A stretch of DNA of 6,122 bases. Origin: an uncultured Clostridia bacterium (lineage in GTDB: Bacteria > Bacillota > Clostridia > TANB77 > CAG-508). Positions 1-6,122 of this stretch are shown in pieces (position 1 is the first letter of the stretch; each line of letters starts with the position of its first letter). The translations under genes were made by a program, and so were the position numbers. The notes beneath the pieces were generated by a model. That model worked only from the letters and a program-made list of their open reading frames with translations, searched no databases and was not told the DNA's origin. The stretch spans positions 1 to 6,122 of the forward strand of contig CANQMY010000069.1 in NCBI GenBank assembly GCA_947625075.1, written 5' to 3'.

Positions 1-572
1 GGTATCTCGTAACCATTGGTATTACTGGTTTGTATAGGATTGCGGTTATAATATCTCATCTCCTCTGAAAAAATACATCCACAATATTTTTGCATATATA
101 ATCCTAATTCTTTTGCTTTATTATGACCTTCCCAAAAACCTTCTCTAAAATCTCTATATAAAAAATCTATTCCATATTCTTTACTTAAAGATTCCATATA
201 ACTTTTTATAAAATCATGATTTTGATATATACTATATAAAAGTGTTGTACTTACTGCACTATATCCATTTTCTTTAGCATATTCAAAAGTTCTTTTTAAC
301 CTTACTGGATAACAATAGTTTGTACATCTCTTATTTAAATCTTTTATTGCTTCTTTACAAAAATTATCTAATCCATATTCTTCTTCAAATATTGCATTTA
401 CATTTATAGCTTTACTATATTCTTTTAAGCAATCCCTTCTTGCTCTATATTCTGTATATGGGTGAATATTTGGATTATACCAGTAAAGTGTTGGTTCTAT
501 ATTTTCTTCTCTTAATCTTTCAATACAATAAACACTACAAGGAGCACAACATGTATGTAATAATAATTTCAT
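1..572 (-). CDS. queH: Epoxyqueuosine reductase QueH, 3' end cut by window edge
   Basis: QueH (DUF208 family) reduces epoxyqueuosine to queuosine, the last step of making this modified base at tRNA wobble position 34; it is an iron-sulfur enzyme of the cytoplasm unrelated to QueG. I translated 190 codons from the ATG at 570-572, with no stop before the left edge. Visible family marks are the N-terminal TCCAPC (Cys8, Cys9, Cys12), YNPNIHP (32-38), the RCxxYCYPVRL block with Cys83 and Cys87, STTLLYS (108-114), the DFREGFW block (141-147) and the C-terminal YCGC (Cys164, Cys166). The family is usually about 180-210 residues, so probably only a short tail is missing. The start has an AGGAG at 579-583, six bases from the ATG. 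It lies 31 bases after the ruvB stop, so the two are probably cotranscribed. Family identity is firm; assignment of individual metal ligands is not attempted. Confidence 0.93.
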   Translation of the reverse strand, partial: MKLLLHTCCAPCSVYCIERLREENIEPTLYWYNPNIHPYTEYRARRDCLKEYSKAINVNAIFEEEYGLDNFCKEAIKDLNKRCTNYCYPVRLKRTFEYAKENGYSAVSTTLLYSIYQNHDFIKSYMESLSKEYGIDFLYRDFREGFWEGHNKAKELGLYMQKYCGCIFSEEMRYYNRNPIQTSNTNGYEI

Positions 573-603
573 TTTCTTCTCCTATTCAATATTAATATTT
601 CAT

Positions 604-1611
604 TTATTTTTTATTGCTAATTCCTAAATGCTCATATGCTGCTGGAAGTGCTATTCTTCCTCTCGTAGTTCTTGCAACAAAACCTATTTGAATTAAATAA
701 GGTTCATAAACATCTTCTATTGTAGATACTTCTTCTCCTAAAGTAGTAGCTAAACTATCAATTCCTACTGGTCTACCTTGAAATTTATTAATTAATGTAT
801 CTAATAATCTTTTATCAAGAGCGTCTAAACCAATCTCATCAATTTCAAGCTTATTTAAAGAGATTTTTGCAATTTCTAATGTAATTTTTCCATCACTTAA
901 AACAGAGGCATAATCTCTTACTCTTTTTAAAAGTCTATTTGCTATTCTTGGAGTTCCTCTTGATCTTCTTGCTATTTCCATCGCAGCTTCATCATCAATA
1001 ATTATATTTAATATATTAGCTGATCTTTTTATTATTATACTTAAATCTTCAACATCATAAAGTTCTAATCTTTCTACAATTCCAAACCTATCTCTTAAAG
1101 GAGTAGTAAGTGAACCTGCTTTTGTAGTTGCTCCTATTAAAGTAAATTTTGGAAGATCTAATCTAATCGATTTTGCTGTTGGCCCTTTTCCTATTATTAT
1201 GTCTAATGTATAATCTTCTAAAGCTGGATATAAAATTTCTTCAACACTTTTATTTAACCTATGTATTTCATCTATAAAAAGAACATCAAATTGTGATAAA
1301 TTTGTAAGAAGCGATGCTAAATCTCCTGCTTTTTCTATTGCTGGACCTGATGTAATTTTTATTTTTGAATTCATTTCATTAGAAATGATATTTGCAAGCG
1401 TAGTTTTACCTAATCCTGGAGGTCCATATAATAAAACATGATCTAAAGGTTCTCCTCTTTTTTTTGCTGCTTCTATATAAACTTTCATGTTTTCTTTTAC
1501 CTTTGTTTGTCCAATATATTCATTTAAAGTTTTAGGTCTTAAAATATTTTCTTGTTTCTCTTCACTACTATTTTCTAACCCAGGATTTGTTAAATTTCTT
1601 TTTTCTTCCAT
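604..1611 (-). CDS. ruvB: Holliday junction branch migration DNA helicase RuvB
   Basis: RuvB is the AAA+ ATPase motor that, loaded by RuvA, drives branch migration of Holliday junctions during recombination and repair. The 335-residue product is the normal full length. Seen in order: LRPKTLNEYIGQ near the N-terminus (24-35), Walker A GPPGLGKT (63-70), Walker B VLFIDE (110-115), sensor 1 GATT (160-163), the arginine-finger segment PLRDRFG (171-177), sensor 2 in GTPRIANRLL (Arg222), and a C-terminal winged helix ending in TRGRIALPAAYEHLG. In-frame TAA and TAG codons lie just upstream, so the ATG at 1609-1611 is the earliest usable start, although the SD next to it is poor (see the leader entry). 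The gene follows a glycan gene rather than ruvA, its usual neighbour, and precedes queH. All key catalytic residues are present; it should be functional. Confidence 0.98.
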   Translation of the reverse strand: MEEKRNLTNPGLENSSEEKQENILRPKTLNEYIGQTKVKENMKVYIEAAKKRGEPLDHVLLYGPPGLGKTTLANIISNEMNSKIKITSGPAIEKAGDLASLLTNLSQFDVLFIDEIHRLNKSVEEILYPALEDYTLDIIIGKGPTAKSIRLDLPKFTLIGATTKAGSLTTPLRDRFGIVERLELYDVEDLSIIIKRSANILNIIIDDEAAMEIARRSRGTPRIANRLLKRVRDYASVLSDGKITLEIAKISLNKLEIDEIGLDALDKRLLDTLINKFQGRPVGIDSLATTLGEEVSTIEDVYEPYLIQIGFVARTTRGRIALPAAYEHLGISNKK

Positions 1612-1653
1612 ACCTACAAGTTTTATTGCCTATTAAAGTGCAATTTCTCCTTT
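1612..1653 (-). promoter_or_regulatory. ruvB 5' leader with displaced Shine-Dalgarno
   Basis: On the minus strand a strong AAAGGAG (1647-1653) lies 35 bases before the ruvB ATG, too far for normal use, while the only purines next to the ATG are GTAGGT, a weak SD. Between them ATTGC (1640-1644) and GCAAT (1625-1629) can pair as a five-base stem with a ten-base loop. Folding that stem would bring the AAAGGAG to roughly 15 unpaired bases from the ATG. The ruvB frame has two stops here, so the coding region cannot be extended upstream. Any regulatory role is inference. Confidence 0.3.
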
Positions 1654-1670
1654 CTATATGTACATATAGA
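1653..1670. repeat. 18-bp perfect inverted repeat upstream of ruvB
   Basis: TCTATATGTACATATAGA is identical to its own reverse complement. It sits between the stop of the WecA/TagO-like gene and ruvB and touches the displaced SD. As RNA it would make only a seven-base, mostly A-U stem with a GUAC loop, which is weak. A dimeric repressor site (a DNA operator) is therefore at least as likely as a hairpin. On the plus strand it is followed by a T-rich run, but no plus-strand gene exists to terminate; on the transcribed strand the T-run is absent. It does not match the Gram-positive LexA box (GAAC/GTTC half-sites). Function unknown. Confidence 0.45.
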
Positions 1671-1674
1671 GTTT

Positions 1675-2787
1675 TTATTTTTCATTTCTTTCTTTTAAAA
1701 GCATTTCTCTTTTTTTATTTTCCTTTAACATTTCTTTATTATATTTTCTAATTTCTTTATTTCCAATAGCAAGTATTACTGAAGTAATTAATACTAAAGA
1801 TAAAGCTTTCCATATTCCATCATTTATTAAAATTACTGTAAATAGCCCAATTGTTGCACTTATTGAATATAAAATATATACAGCTTGTTTTTGTGTATAT
1901 CCTTTTTTCATTATTCTATGATGTAAATGCCCTCTATCTGCATTAAAAACAGCTTTTAATGATCTTCCTTTTATTAATCTTCTTATAATTGCAAACAAAG
2001 TATCAAATATTGGTAATCCTAAAATCAATACTGGTGCAATTAATACTAAAGCTGTAACTGTTTTTGCAACTCCTAAAATTGCTATTACAGATAATGAAAA
2101 TCCTAAAAATTGTGCACCTATATCACCAATGAAAGTTTTTGCTGGGTTAGCATTGTATGGTAAAAAACCTAATATTGTACCAGCAAGTGATGTAATTAAA
2201 ATAATAGATATTATTGGTGAATCATTTGTAGCAAATATCAGTAATAAAAATATACATGATATCAATGTTATTCCAGATGATAAACCATCTAATCCATCAA
2301 TTAAATTTATTGCGTTTGTTATTCCAACAATCCATCCTACAGTTAATATAAAGCTTATAGGTTCTGGTAAAATTAATCCACTTATATCTTCTATTCTTAT
2401 TCCAAATGTATAAATAATTACTGCTGCAATAATTTGAGCAATTAATTTTTGAATAGGTTTCAAACTTTTTATATCATCTAATAAAGCAAATATTCCTAAA
2501 AATATAATTCCTACTAGAAATCCAATTAATTTAAATTTATAGTTTTCACTATCATTTAAATCCAATTTTCCTTCAATTGACATAGTAATAATTAAATAAG
2601 CTGCAGATACAATAAACCCTACTATTACAGCTATTCCGCCTATTCTTGGCATTGGTTTTTTATTTATTCTTCTATCTTCTGGCATATCAATTGCACCAAC
2701 TTTTTTTGCAAGCTTTATTGTATATGGTGTTACTACAAAAGATGTAATACAAGCTAATAAAAACGCAATTGCTATATCTCCCCACAT
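1675..2787 (-). CDS. WecA/TagO (MraY-family) undecaprenyl-phosphate GlcNAc-1-phosphate transferase
   Basis: This integral membrane enzyme moves a sugar-1-phosphate (in this subfamily usually GlcNAc-1-P) from a UDP-sugar to undecaprenyl phosphate, the first step in making wall teichoic acid or other lipid-linked surface glycans. The 370-residue protein is strongly hydrophobic with about ten or eleven predicted membrane segments. Diagnostic sites are PMPRIGG (45-51), the Mg-binding DD pair at 104-105, NAINLIDGLDGL (158-169), the FIGDIGAQFLG loop (219-229) and HLHHR (287-291). The HxHHR type of loop points to the WecA/TagO branch rather than true MraY. The C-terminus is a lysine- and glutamate-rich cytoplasmic tail. 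The start is supported by GGAGG (2794-2798) six bases upstream. It is last in the glycan gene series, 63 bases before ruvB. The exact sugar, and hence the symbol tagO or wecA, cannot be fixed from sequence alone. Confidence 0.9.
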   Translation of the reverse strand: MWGDIAIAFLLACITSFVVTPYTIKLAKKVGAIDMPEDRRINKKPMPRIGGIAVIVGFIVSAAYLIITMSIEGKLDLNDSENYKFKLIGFLVGIIFLGIFALLDDIKSLKPIQKLIAQIIAAVIIYTFGIRIEDISGLILPEPISFILTVGWIVGITNAINLIDGLDGLSSGITLISCIFLLLIFATNDSPIISIILITSLAGTILGFLPYNANPAKTFIGDIGAQFLGFSLSVIAILGVAKTVTALVLIAPVLILGLPIFDTLFAIIRRLIKGRSLKAVFNADRGHLHHRIMKKGYTQKQAVYILYSISATIGLFTVILINDGIWKALSLVLITSVILAIGNKEIRKYNKEMLKENKKREMLLKERNEK

Positions 2788-2835
2788 AAGGCACCTCCAA
2801 ATTTTACTTAGTTTATTCTTTCATTTAATAACTGT

Positions 2836-3780
2836 TTATTCATTAGTTTCTTTCTTCTCGTTATATTCATTTACTAAATATAAAGGTCTATTCTTTGTTT
2901 CGTTAAATATTCTTCCTAAATATTCTCCTACAATTCCAAATAAAAGAATTTGTATTCCTGAGAAAAATAATACTAACAATATTGTTGCTTGAAATGCTTG
3001 AATAACTACACCCTTTATACAGCATTTTGCTATTACATATATAAAATATATAAATAATGCTAAAAATGTTGGTATTGCTATGTATGTAGAAATTCTAAGA
3101 GGTGATGTTGTAAAAGATGTAATACCGTCAATAGCTAAATTTACTAATTTTCTATAGTTCCATTTAGTTTGTCCTGCAATTCTAGGATCTCTATCATATA
3201 AAATTGCTTTTTTTCGATATCCTATCCAACTAAACATACTTTTAGAACATCTTTGGGATTCTCTTAACTTTTTAAGTGCATTTACACATCTTCTATCTAA
3301 AAGCCTAAAATCTCCTGTATCTTTTTGTATTTCAACATTAGTCAACATTTGTAAAATCTTATAATACATTTTTGATGTAAATTTCTTTAAAAAAGTTTCT
3401 CCTTTTCTTGACCTTCTTTGTGCATAAACATCGTCATATCCTTCTTCCCAATATTTAATCATCTCAGGAATTAACTCTGGTGGGTCCTGAAGGTCAGCAT
3501 CCATAAATATCACTGCATCTCCTGTTGCATAATCAAGTCCTGCAATCATTGCAACTTCTTTTCCGAAATTTCTAGAAAAATCTACATAAGAAATTCTTGA
3601 ATCATTTTTTCTATATTCTTTTATTAATTCTAAAGTTTTATCTTTTGAGCCATCATTTACAAAAAGTATTTCAAATTTATAATTTTCTATACTATTAATT
3701 AATTTTTCGACTCTTTCGTATAAAAATGGTAATGAATCTTGTTCATTATAAGCTGGAATAATTATTGTAATTTTTTTCAT
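2836..3780 (-). CDS. GT2 polyprenyl-phosphate glycosyltransferase (GtrB/DPM1-like)
   Basis: Members of this family transfer a sugar from a nucleotide donor to undecaprenyl phosphate on the cytoplasmic face, making a monosaccharide carrier used by an extracytoplasmic transferase. I place the start at 3778-3780, giving 314 residues, because AAAGGA lies seven bases upstream and the family normally begins with the IIIPAYNE strand. An in-frame ATG at 3811-3813 would add 11 residues but has no good SD. Seen in order: PAYNE (9-13), VNDGSKDKT (41-49), FSRNFGKE (68-75), DADLQDPPE (94-102) with the metal-binding DxD, GDFRLLDRR (156-164), the amphipathic DGITSF/SPLR segment (218-229), two C-terminal membrane helices (about 231-251 and 265-284) and EYLGRIFNETKNRP (286-299). 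It lies 44 bases after the GtrII-like gene, its probable partner. Glucose is the best-known donor sugar, but GlcNAc or another sugar is possible. Confidence 0.9.
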   Translation of the reverse strand: MKKITIIIPAYNEQDSLPFLYERVEKLINSIENYKFEILFVNDGSKDKTLELIKEYRKNDSRISYVDFSRNFGKEVAMIAGLDYATGDAVIFMDADLQDPPELIPEMIKYWEEGYDDVYAQRRSRKGETFLKKFTSKMYYKILQMLTNVEIQKDTGDFRLLDRRCVNALKKLRESQRCSKSMFSWIGYRKKAILYDRDPRIAGQTKWNYRKLVNLAIDGITSFTTSPLRISTYIAIPTFLALFIYFIYVIAKCCIKGVVIQAFQATILLVLFFSGIQILLFGIVGEYLGRIFNETKNRPLYLVNEYNEKKETNE

Positions 3781-3787
3781 ATTAATA

Positions 3788-3793
3788 TCCTTT
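3788..3793 (-). promoter_or_regulatory. Shine-Dalgarno that sets the GT2 start
   Basis: AAAGGA on the minus strand stands seven bases before the ATG at 3778-3780. The longer in-frame ATG at 3811-3813 lacks such a site and would add residues ahead of the first conserved strand, so the shorter form is preferred. Confidence 0.7.
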
Positions 3794-3824
3794 CTATTTA
3801 TATTTAATAACATTTAAGTGTTTC

Positions 3825-5294
3825 TTAAAATTTACAAATATGAACTATATTTCCTATAAATACTACTTGCATTTCTGAGAAGTTATTAAAATCTTTTTCT
3901 TTAAACATTTCTAAAACTTCCTCGCTATTTTCTACTCTTTCTAAATTTAAATTATTATAATAATTTATCATTTCAACATCACACCAATCTGGTCCAAATC
4001 CATTAACATTTATATCTCCTGTTGCAAATATTAGTGGATATGAATAAGAATGTGATTTATCTAAATACATACTTATTCCGGTTATTTCTATACCTGTTTC
4101 ATCCTCATAATTTCTAATCATTTCACCAATTTTTAAAGAATTTATTTTATCTGTATAATTTGAATTATAATTATCAATTGTTATCTTATTAAAATTATAA
4201 AATTGTACTATTAATAACAATACAGATAATATAATAAATAAACTTTCCTTAACTATAATAAATTTACTTTCTTCAGTTCTTACATTAATCATTGTAAATA
4301 AAATTACTAATCCTAAAATACTGGCAAATGCATAACTTGATCTAGGTACAAACCAAATAGATTCTGTATCTTGCATAAAATAAGGAACAATCGTAATTAA
4401 TATATTTAAAGCAACTACATATAAAATTCCAAATATTGCTTTAAAATTTTTTTCTTTAATTATTACAATTAATGAAACAATTAATGTAATTACAAAGAAA
4501 ATTTTATAACAATCTCCTGGAAGAATATTATAGGTATTAAACATCTTGTCAAGACCATCTAAAATTTTTTGTATTGTTTCTCCAAAATTAATATTACCAC
4601 TTACTCTGCTATTTGAGAAAAATATTCTTATAACTAATAAATTAATTATAGCAGGAACTCCATAGCATAAAAACAAACTTATATTGTTTATAAAAAATTC
4701 TTTTATATTTTTAGAATATTTAATAACATAAATGCATGCAATTGAAATAAATATTGCTAATACACCTTGATAACTAAATGTTACAAGTAACATATAAACT
4801 ATAGATAATACTAAAGATTTTTTTACATTTATTTTTTGCATAAAGTTTATAAATTGTTCTACTGCACATATTGCCAAAAATATAGCAACAAAAAATATAC
4901 ATTTTTCTAAATACATAAAAAATTCTATAGAAAATGGATTGATAATTATAATAGTACTTAATAATAAACTTAAATAATCATTTTTAATATCTTTTCTTAT
5001 TATTTTATAAAGCTTATACAAAGCAAGTGTACATGAAATAATAGCAATTAAAAATGAACAAATATACATTTTATTACTTGTAAAATTAAAAATACCAAAT
5101 ATTCCATATAAAATAGCACTTAATAATCTACCTGATGTTAAAAAAATATTAATAGTATCTTTAATTGGCGTTGTAAATACACTATAGGTATCTACTGCAA
5201 ATTGTAATCTTGCAAATGTTCCAAAAAATACTAAGGTTATTAATAAAAAAATATATAATTTGCCATCTTTTAAAGTATCTTTTATTTTTTTCAT
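3825..5294 (-). CDS. GtrII-like (Glucos_trans_II) polytopic membrane glycosyltransferase
   Basis: The 489-residue protein looks like the Glucosyl transferase GtrII family, GT-C-type enzymes that move a sugar from polyprenyl phosphate to a surface polysaccharide on the outer side of the membrane. The pattern is a first membrane helix (about 13-33) followed by FARLQFAVDTYS (27-38) with acidic Asp35, then FLTSGRLLSA (51-60), INPFSIEFF (118-126), SYQG (174-177) and a late WFVPRSSYAF loop (314-323). I count about ten membrane segments, ending near residue 366. They are followed by a roughly 120-residue soluble tail, probably outside the membrane, ending in a conserved-looking beta-rich stretch. 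The start follows AGGAAGG (5301-5307) by six bases, and the gene begins only 15 bases after the GT4 stop. The GT2 gene directly downstream would supply its lipid-linked sugar. Asp35 as the catalytic acid is inferred from GT-C families. The acceptor polymer and sugar are unknown. Confidence 0.8.
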   Translation of the reverse strand: MKKIKDTLKDGKLYIFLLITLVFFGTFARLQFAVDTYSVFTTPIKDTINIFLTSGRLLSAILYGIFGIFNFTSNKMYICSFLIAIISCTLALYKLYKIIRKDIKNDYLSLLLSTIIIINPFSIEFFMYLEKCIFFVAIFLAICAVEQFINFMQKINVKKSLVLSIVYMLLVTFSYQGVLAIFISIACIYVIKYSKNIKEFFINNISLFLCYGVPAIINLLVIRIFFSNSRVSGNINFGETIQKILDGLDKMFNTYNILPGDCYKIFFVITLIVSLIVIIKEKNFKAIFGILYVVALNILITIVPYFMQDTESIWFVPRSSYAFASILGLVILFTMINVRTEESKFIIVKESLFIILSVLLLIVQFYNFNKITIDNYNSNYTDKINSLKIGEMIRNYEDETGIEITGISMYLDKSHSYSYPLIFATGDINVNGFGPDWCDVEMINYYNNLNLERVENSEEVLEMFKEKDFNNFSEMQVVFIGNIVHICKF

Positions 5295-5309
5295 AGCTTT
5301 CCTTCCTAA

Positions 5310-6122
5310 TTAATTTTTTTCACTATTTCCTTTTATTCCTGTCATTTTAATTAGCTTTATTAAACCTCTATACCATTTATGCTGCCACATAGTTTCTTTG
5401 AATAATTCAAATTTGTAATTAAATGCTCTATATCCATAATGCTTGTTATATTCACTACATTCCCATTCATAAACTTTTTCATAAAATACAAAGTACTTAT
5501 TTATTAACTCTTTTGTAAGATTAATATTTTTACTTAAAGCTTTACCATTTTCTATTTTTTCTTGATTTGGATTTTTATAAATAGTTTCAAAGATGTTTGA
5601 CATTTCGTCTGACATTTTTTCAAGTGTAAATCCATCTAAAATTCTTTGTCTACATTTTGATTTATAAGTGTCTAAATTTTTTATTATTTTTTGAATAGCT
5701 TTTACATATAGATTTATCTCTTCTTTTTTGTAATTAGTATCTCTTATGTCTTCTTCTTTTTGAAGACATGGAACAATTACTCCAACACTATCTTCTATTA
5801 ATTCTTTTTGTCCTCCAACATCACTTGATATTACTGGCACTCCCATACTTAAAGATTCATATGATGTTAAAGCTAGTCCTTCTTTTATTGAACAATTTAT
5901 TGTGATATCACTTACGCTGTATATTTCTTCTGCTTTATCTGTGCTATTCATAAAACAAATATAATCTAATATATTTAGTTTTTTAGCTTTTTCTTTTACT
6001 TCATTTAAAAGTGCTCCATCTCCTACTATTAAGAACATAAAATCTTGTCTTACAAGTGATAATTCTTTTATTATATCTATTAAAAGAAGTGGTCTTTTTT
6101 GTTCTGTTATTCTGCATATAAA
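5310..6122 (-). CDS. GT4-family glycosyltransferase, C-terminal part (5' end outside window)
   Basis: The reading frame is open from the right edge (270 codons in the window), so the Met at 6036-6038 is internal and the true start lies outside. The part seen is the nucleotide-sugar-binding GT-B domain of a retaining GT4 enzyme: ICRITEQKRPLLLI (2-15 of the visible part), FLIVGDGALL (30-39), a FMNSTDKAEEIYSVSDI stretch, then EGLALTSYE giving the EX7E motif (Glu81 and Glu89), and GVPVISSDVGGQKELI (94-109). Such enzymes add sugars in the cytoplasm to lipid-linked glycans. The N-terminal acceptor domain is not visible. After the usual final helix (near residue 180) there is an extra tail of about 75-85 residues rich in aromatic residues. 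The stop lies 15 bases before the GtrII-like gene, which indicates translational or transcriptional coupling. Donor and acceptor cannot be predicted. Confidence 0.9.
   Translation of the reverse strand, partial: FICRITEQKRPLLLIDIIKELSLVRQDFMFLIVGDGALLNEVKEKAKKLNILDYICFMNSTDKAEEIYSVSDITINCSIKEGLALTSYESLSMGVPVISSDVGGQKELIEDSVGVIVPCLQKEEDIRDTNYKKEEINLYVKAIQKIIKNLDTYKSKCRQRILDGFTLEKMSDEMSNIFETIYKNPNQEKIENGKALSKNINLTKELINKYFVFYEKVYEWECSEYNKHYGYRAFNYKFELFKETMWQHKWYRGLIKLIKMTGIKGNSEKN

Noticed and set aside
588..599. AATATTAATATT palindrome between ruvB and queH
   Set aside because: It is made only of A and T in a very AT-rich gap, so it is likely to occur by chance and would form no stable hairpin.
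1628..1648. Tiny leader peptide starting at TTG after AAAGGAG
   Set aside because: The spacing from the SD to TTG is only three bases and the frame has six codons before its stop, so there is little reason to call it a gene.
1653..1670. SOS (LexA) box before ruvB
   Set aside because: ruv genes are SOS-regulated in some Gram-positives, so I looked, but the palindrome lacks the GAAC and GTTC half-sites of the known box.
1653..1685. Palindrome plus T-run as a rho-independent terminator
   Set aside because: The T-rich run follows the palindrome only on the plus strand, where there are no genes. The stem has just one G-C pair outside the loop, and on the transcribed minus strand no U-tract follows.
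2129..2413. A 94-codon open frame on the plus strand
   Set aside because: It lies wholly inside the WecA/TagO-like gene, covers its conserved NLIDGLDGL and GDIGAQ motifs in antisense, and encodes no recognisable protein. It is a shadow of the real gene.
3781..3813. Longer GT2 start at the ATG 3811-3813
   Set aside because: It has no good SD and adds 11 residues before the usual first strand of the family. The ATG at 3778-3780 has AAAGGA at a proper distance.
6036..6038. Start codon of the GT4 gene at this ATG
   Set aside because: The frame stays open for 28 more codons to the window edge and those codons encode the conserved ICRITEQKRPLLLI segment, so the Met is internal.

Overview
The window comes from a low-GC, AT-rich Gram-positive-type bacterium, most likely a member of the Clostridia. 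This rests on strong AT bias in third codon positions, purine-rich Shine-Dalgarno (SD) sites before most genes, TAA at all five visible stops, and clostridial-looking RuvB and QueH sequences. No species can be named from the sequence alone.

All six genes lie on the minus strand and are read from the right edge to the left. In transcription order they are: the C-terminal part of a GT4 glycosyltransferase (cut by the right edge), a polytopic GtrII-like membrane glycosyltransferase, a GT2 polyprenyl-phosphate glycosyltransferase of the GtrB/DPM1 type, a WecA/TagO-type polyprenyl-phosphate sugar-1-phosphate transferase, the Holliday-junction helicase subunit RuvB, and the epoxyqueuosine reductase QueH (cut by the left edge). 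Gaps between genes are 15 to 63 bases. No convincing terminator or promoter was found, so a single co-directional transcription unit is plausible.

The right two thirds (about 1675-6122) is a cell-surface glycan module. The WecA/TagO-type enzyme would start a lipid-linked glycan on undecaprenyl phosphate and the GT4 enzyme would extend a chain in the cytoplasm. The GT2 enzyme would charge undecaprenyl phosphate with one sugar, and the GtrII-like protein would attach that sugar to the polymer outside the membrane. The small GtrA-type flippase that usually completes such three-part systems is not in the window.

The left third holds two housekeeping genes, for recombination repair (ruvB) and tRNA queuosine synthesis (queH). 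The boundary between the two parts, 1612-1674, is the most unusual non-coding stretch. It has an 18-bp perfect palindrome, a strong SD placed too far upstream of ruvB, and a poor SD next to the ruvB start. No RNA genes, mobile elements, CRISPR arrays or non-coding stretches longer than 300 bases were seen. I see no clear sign of a wholly new system.
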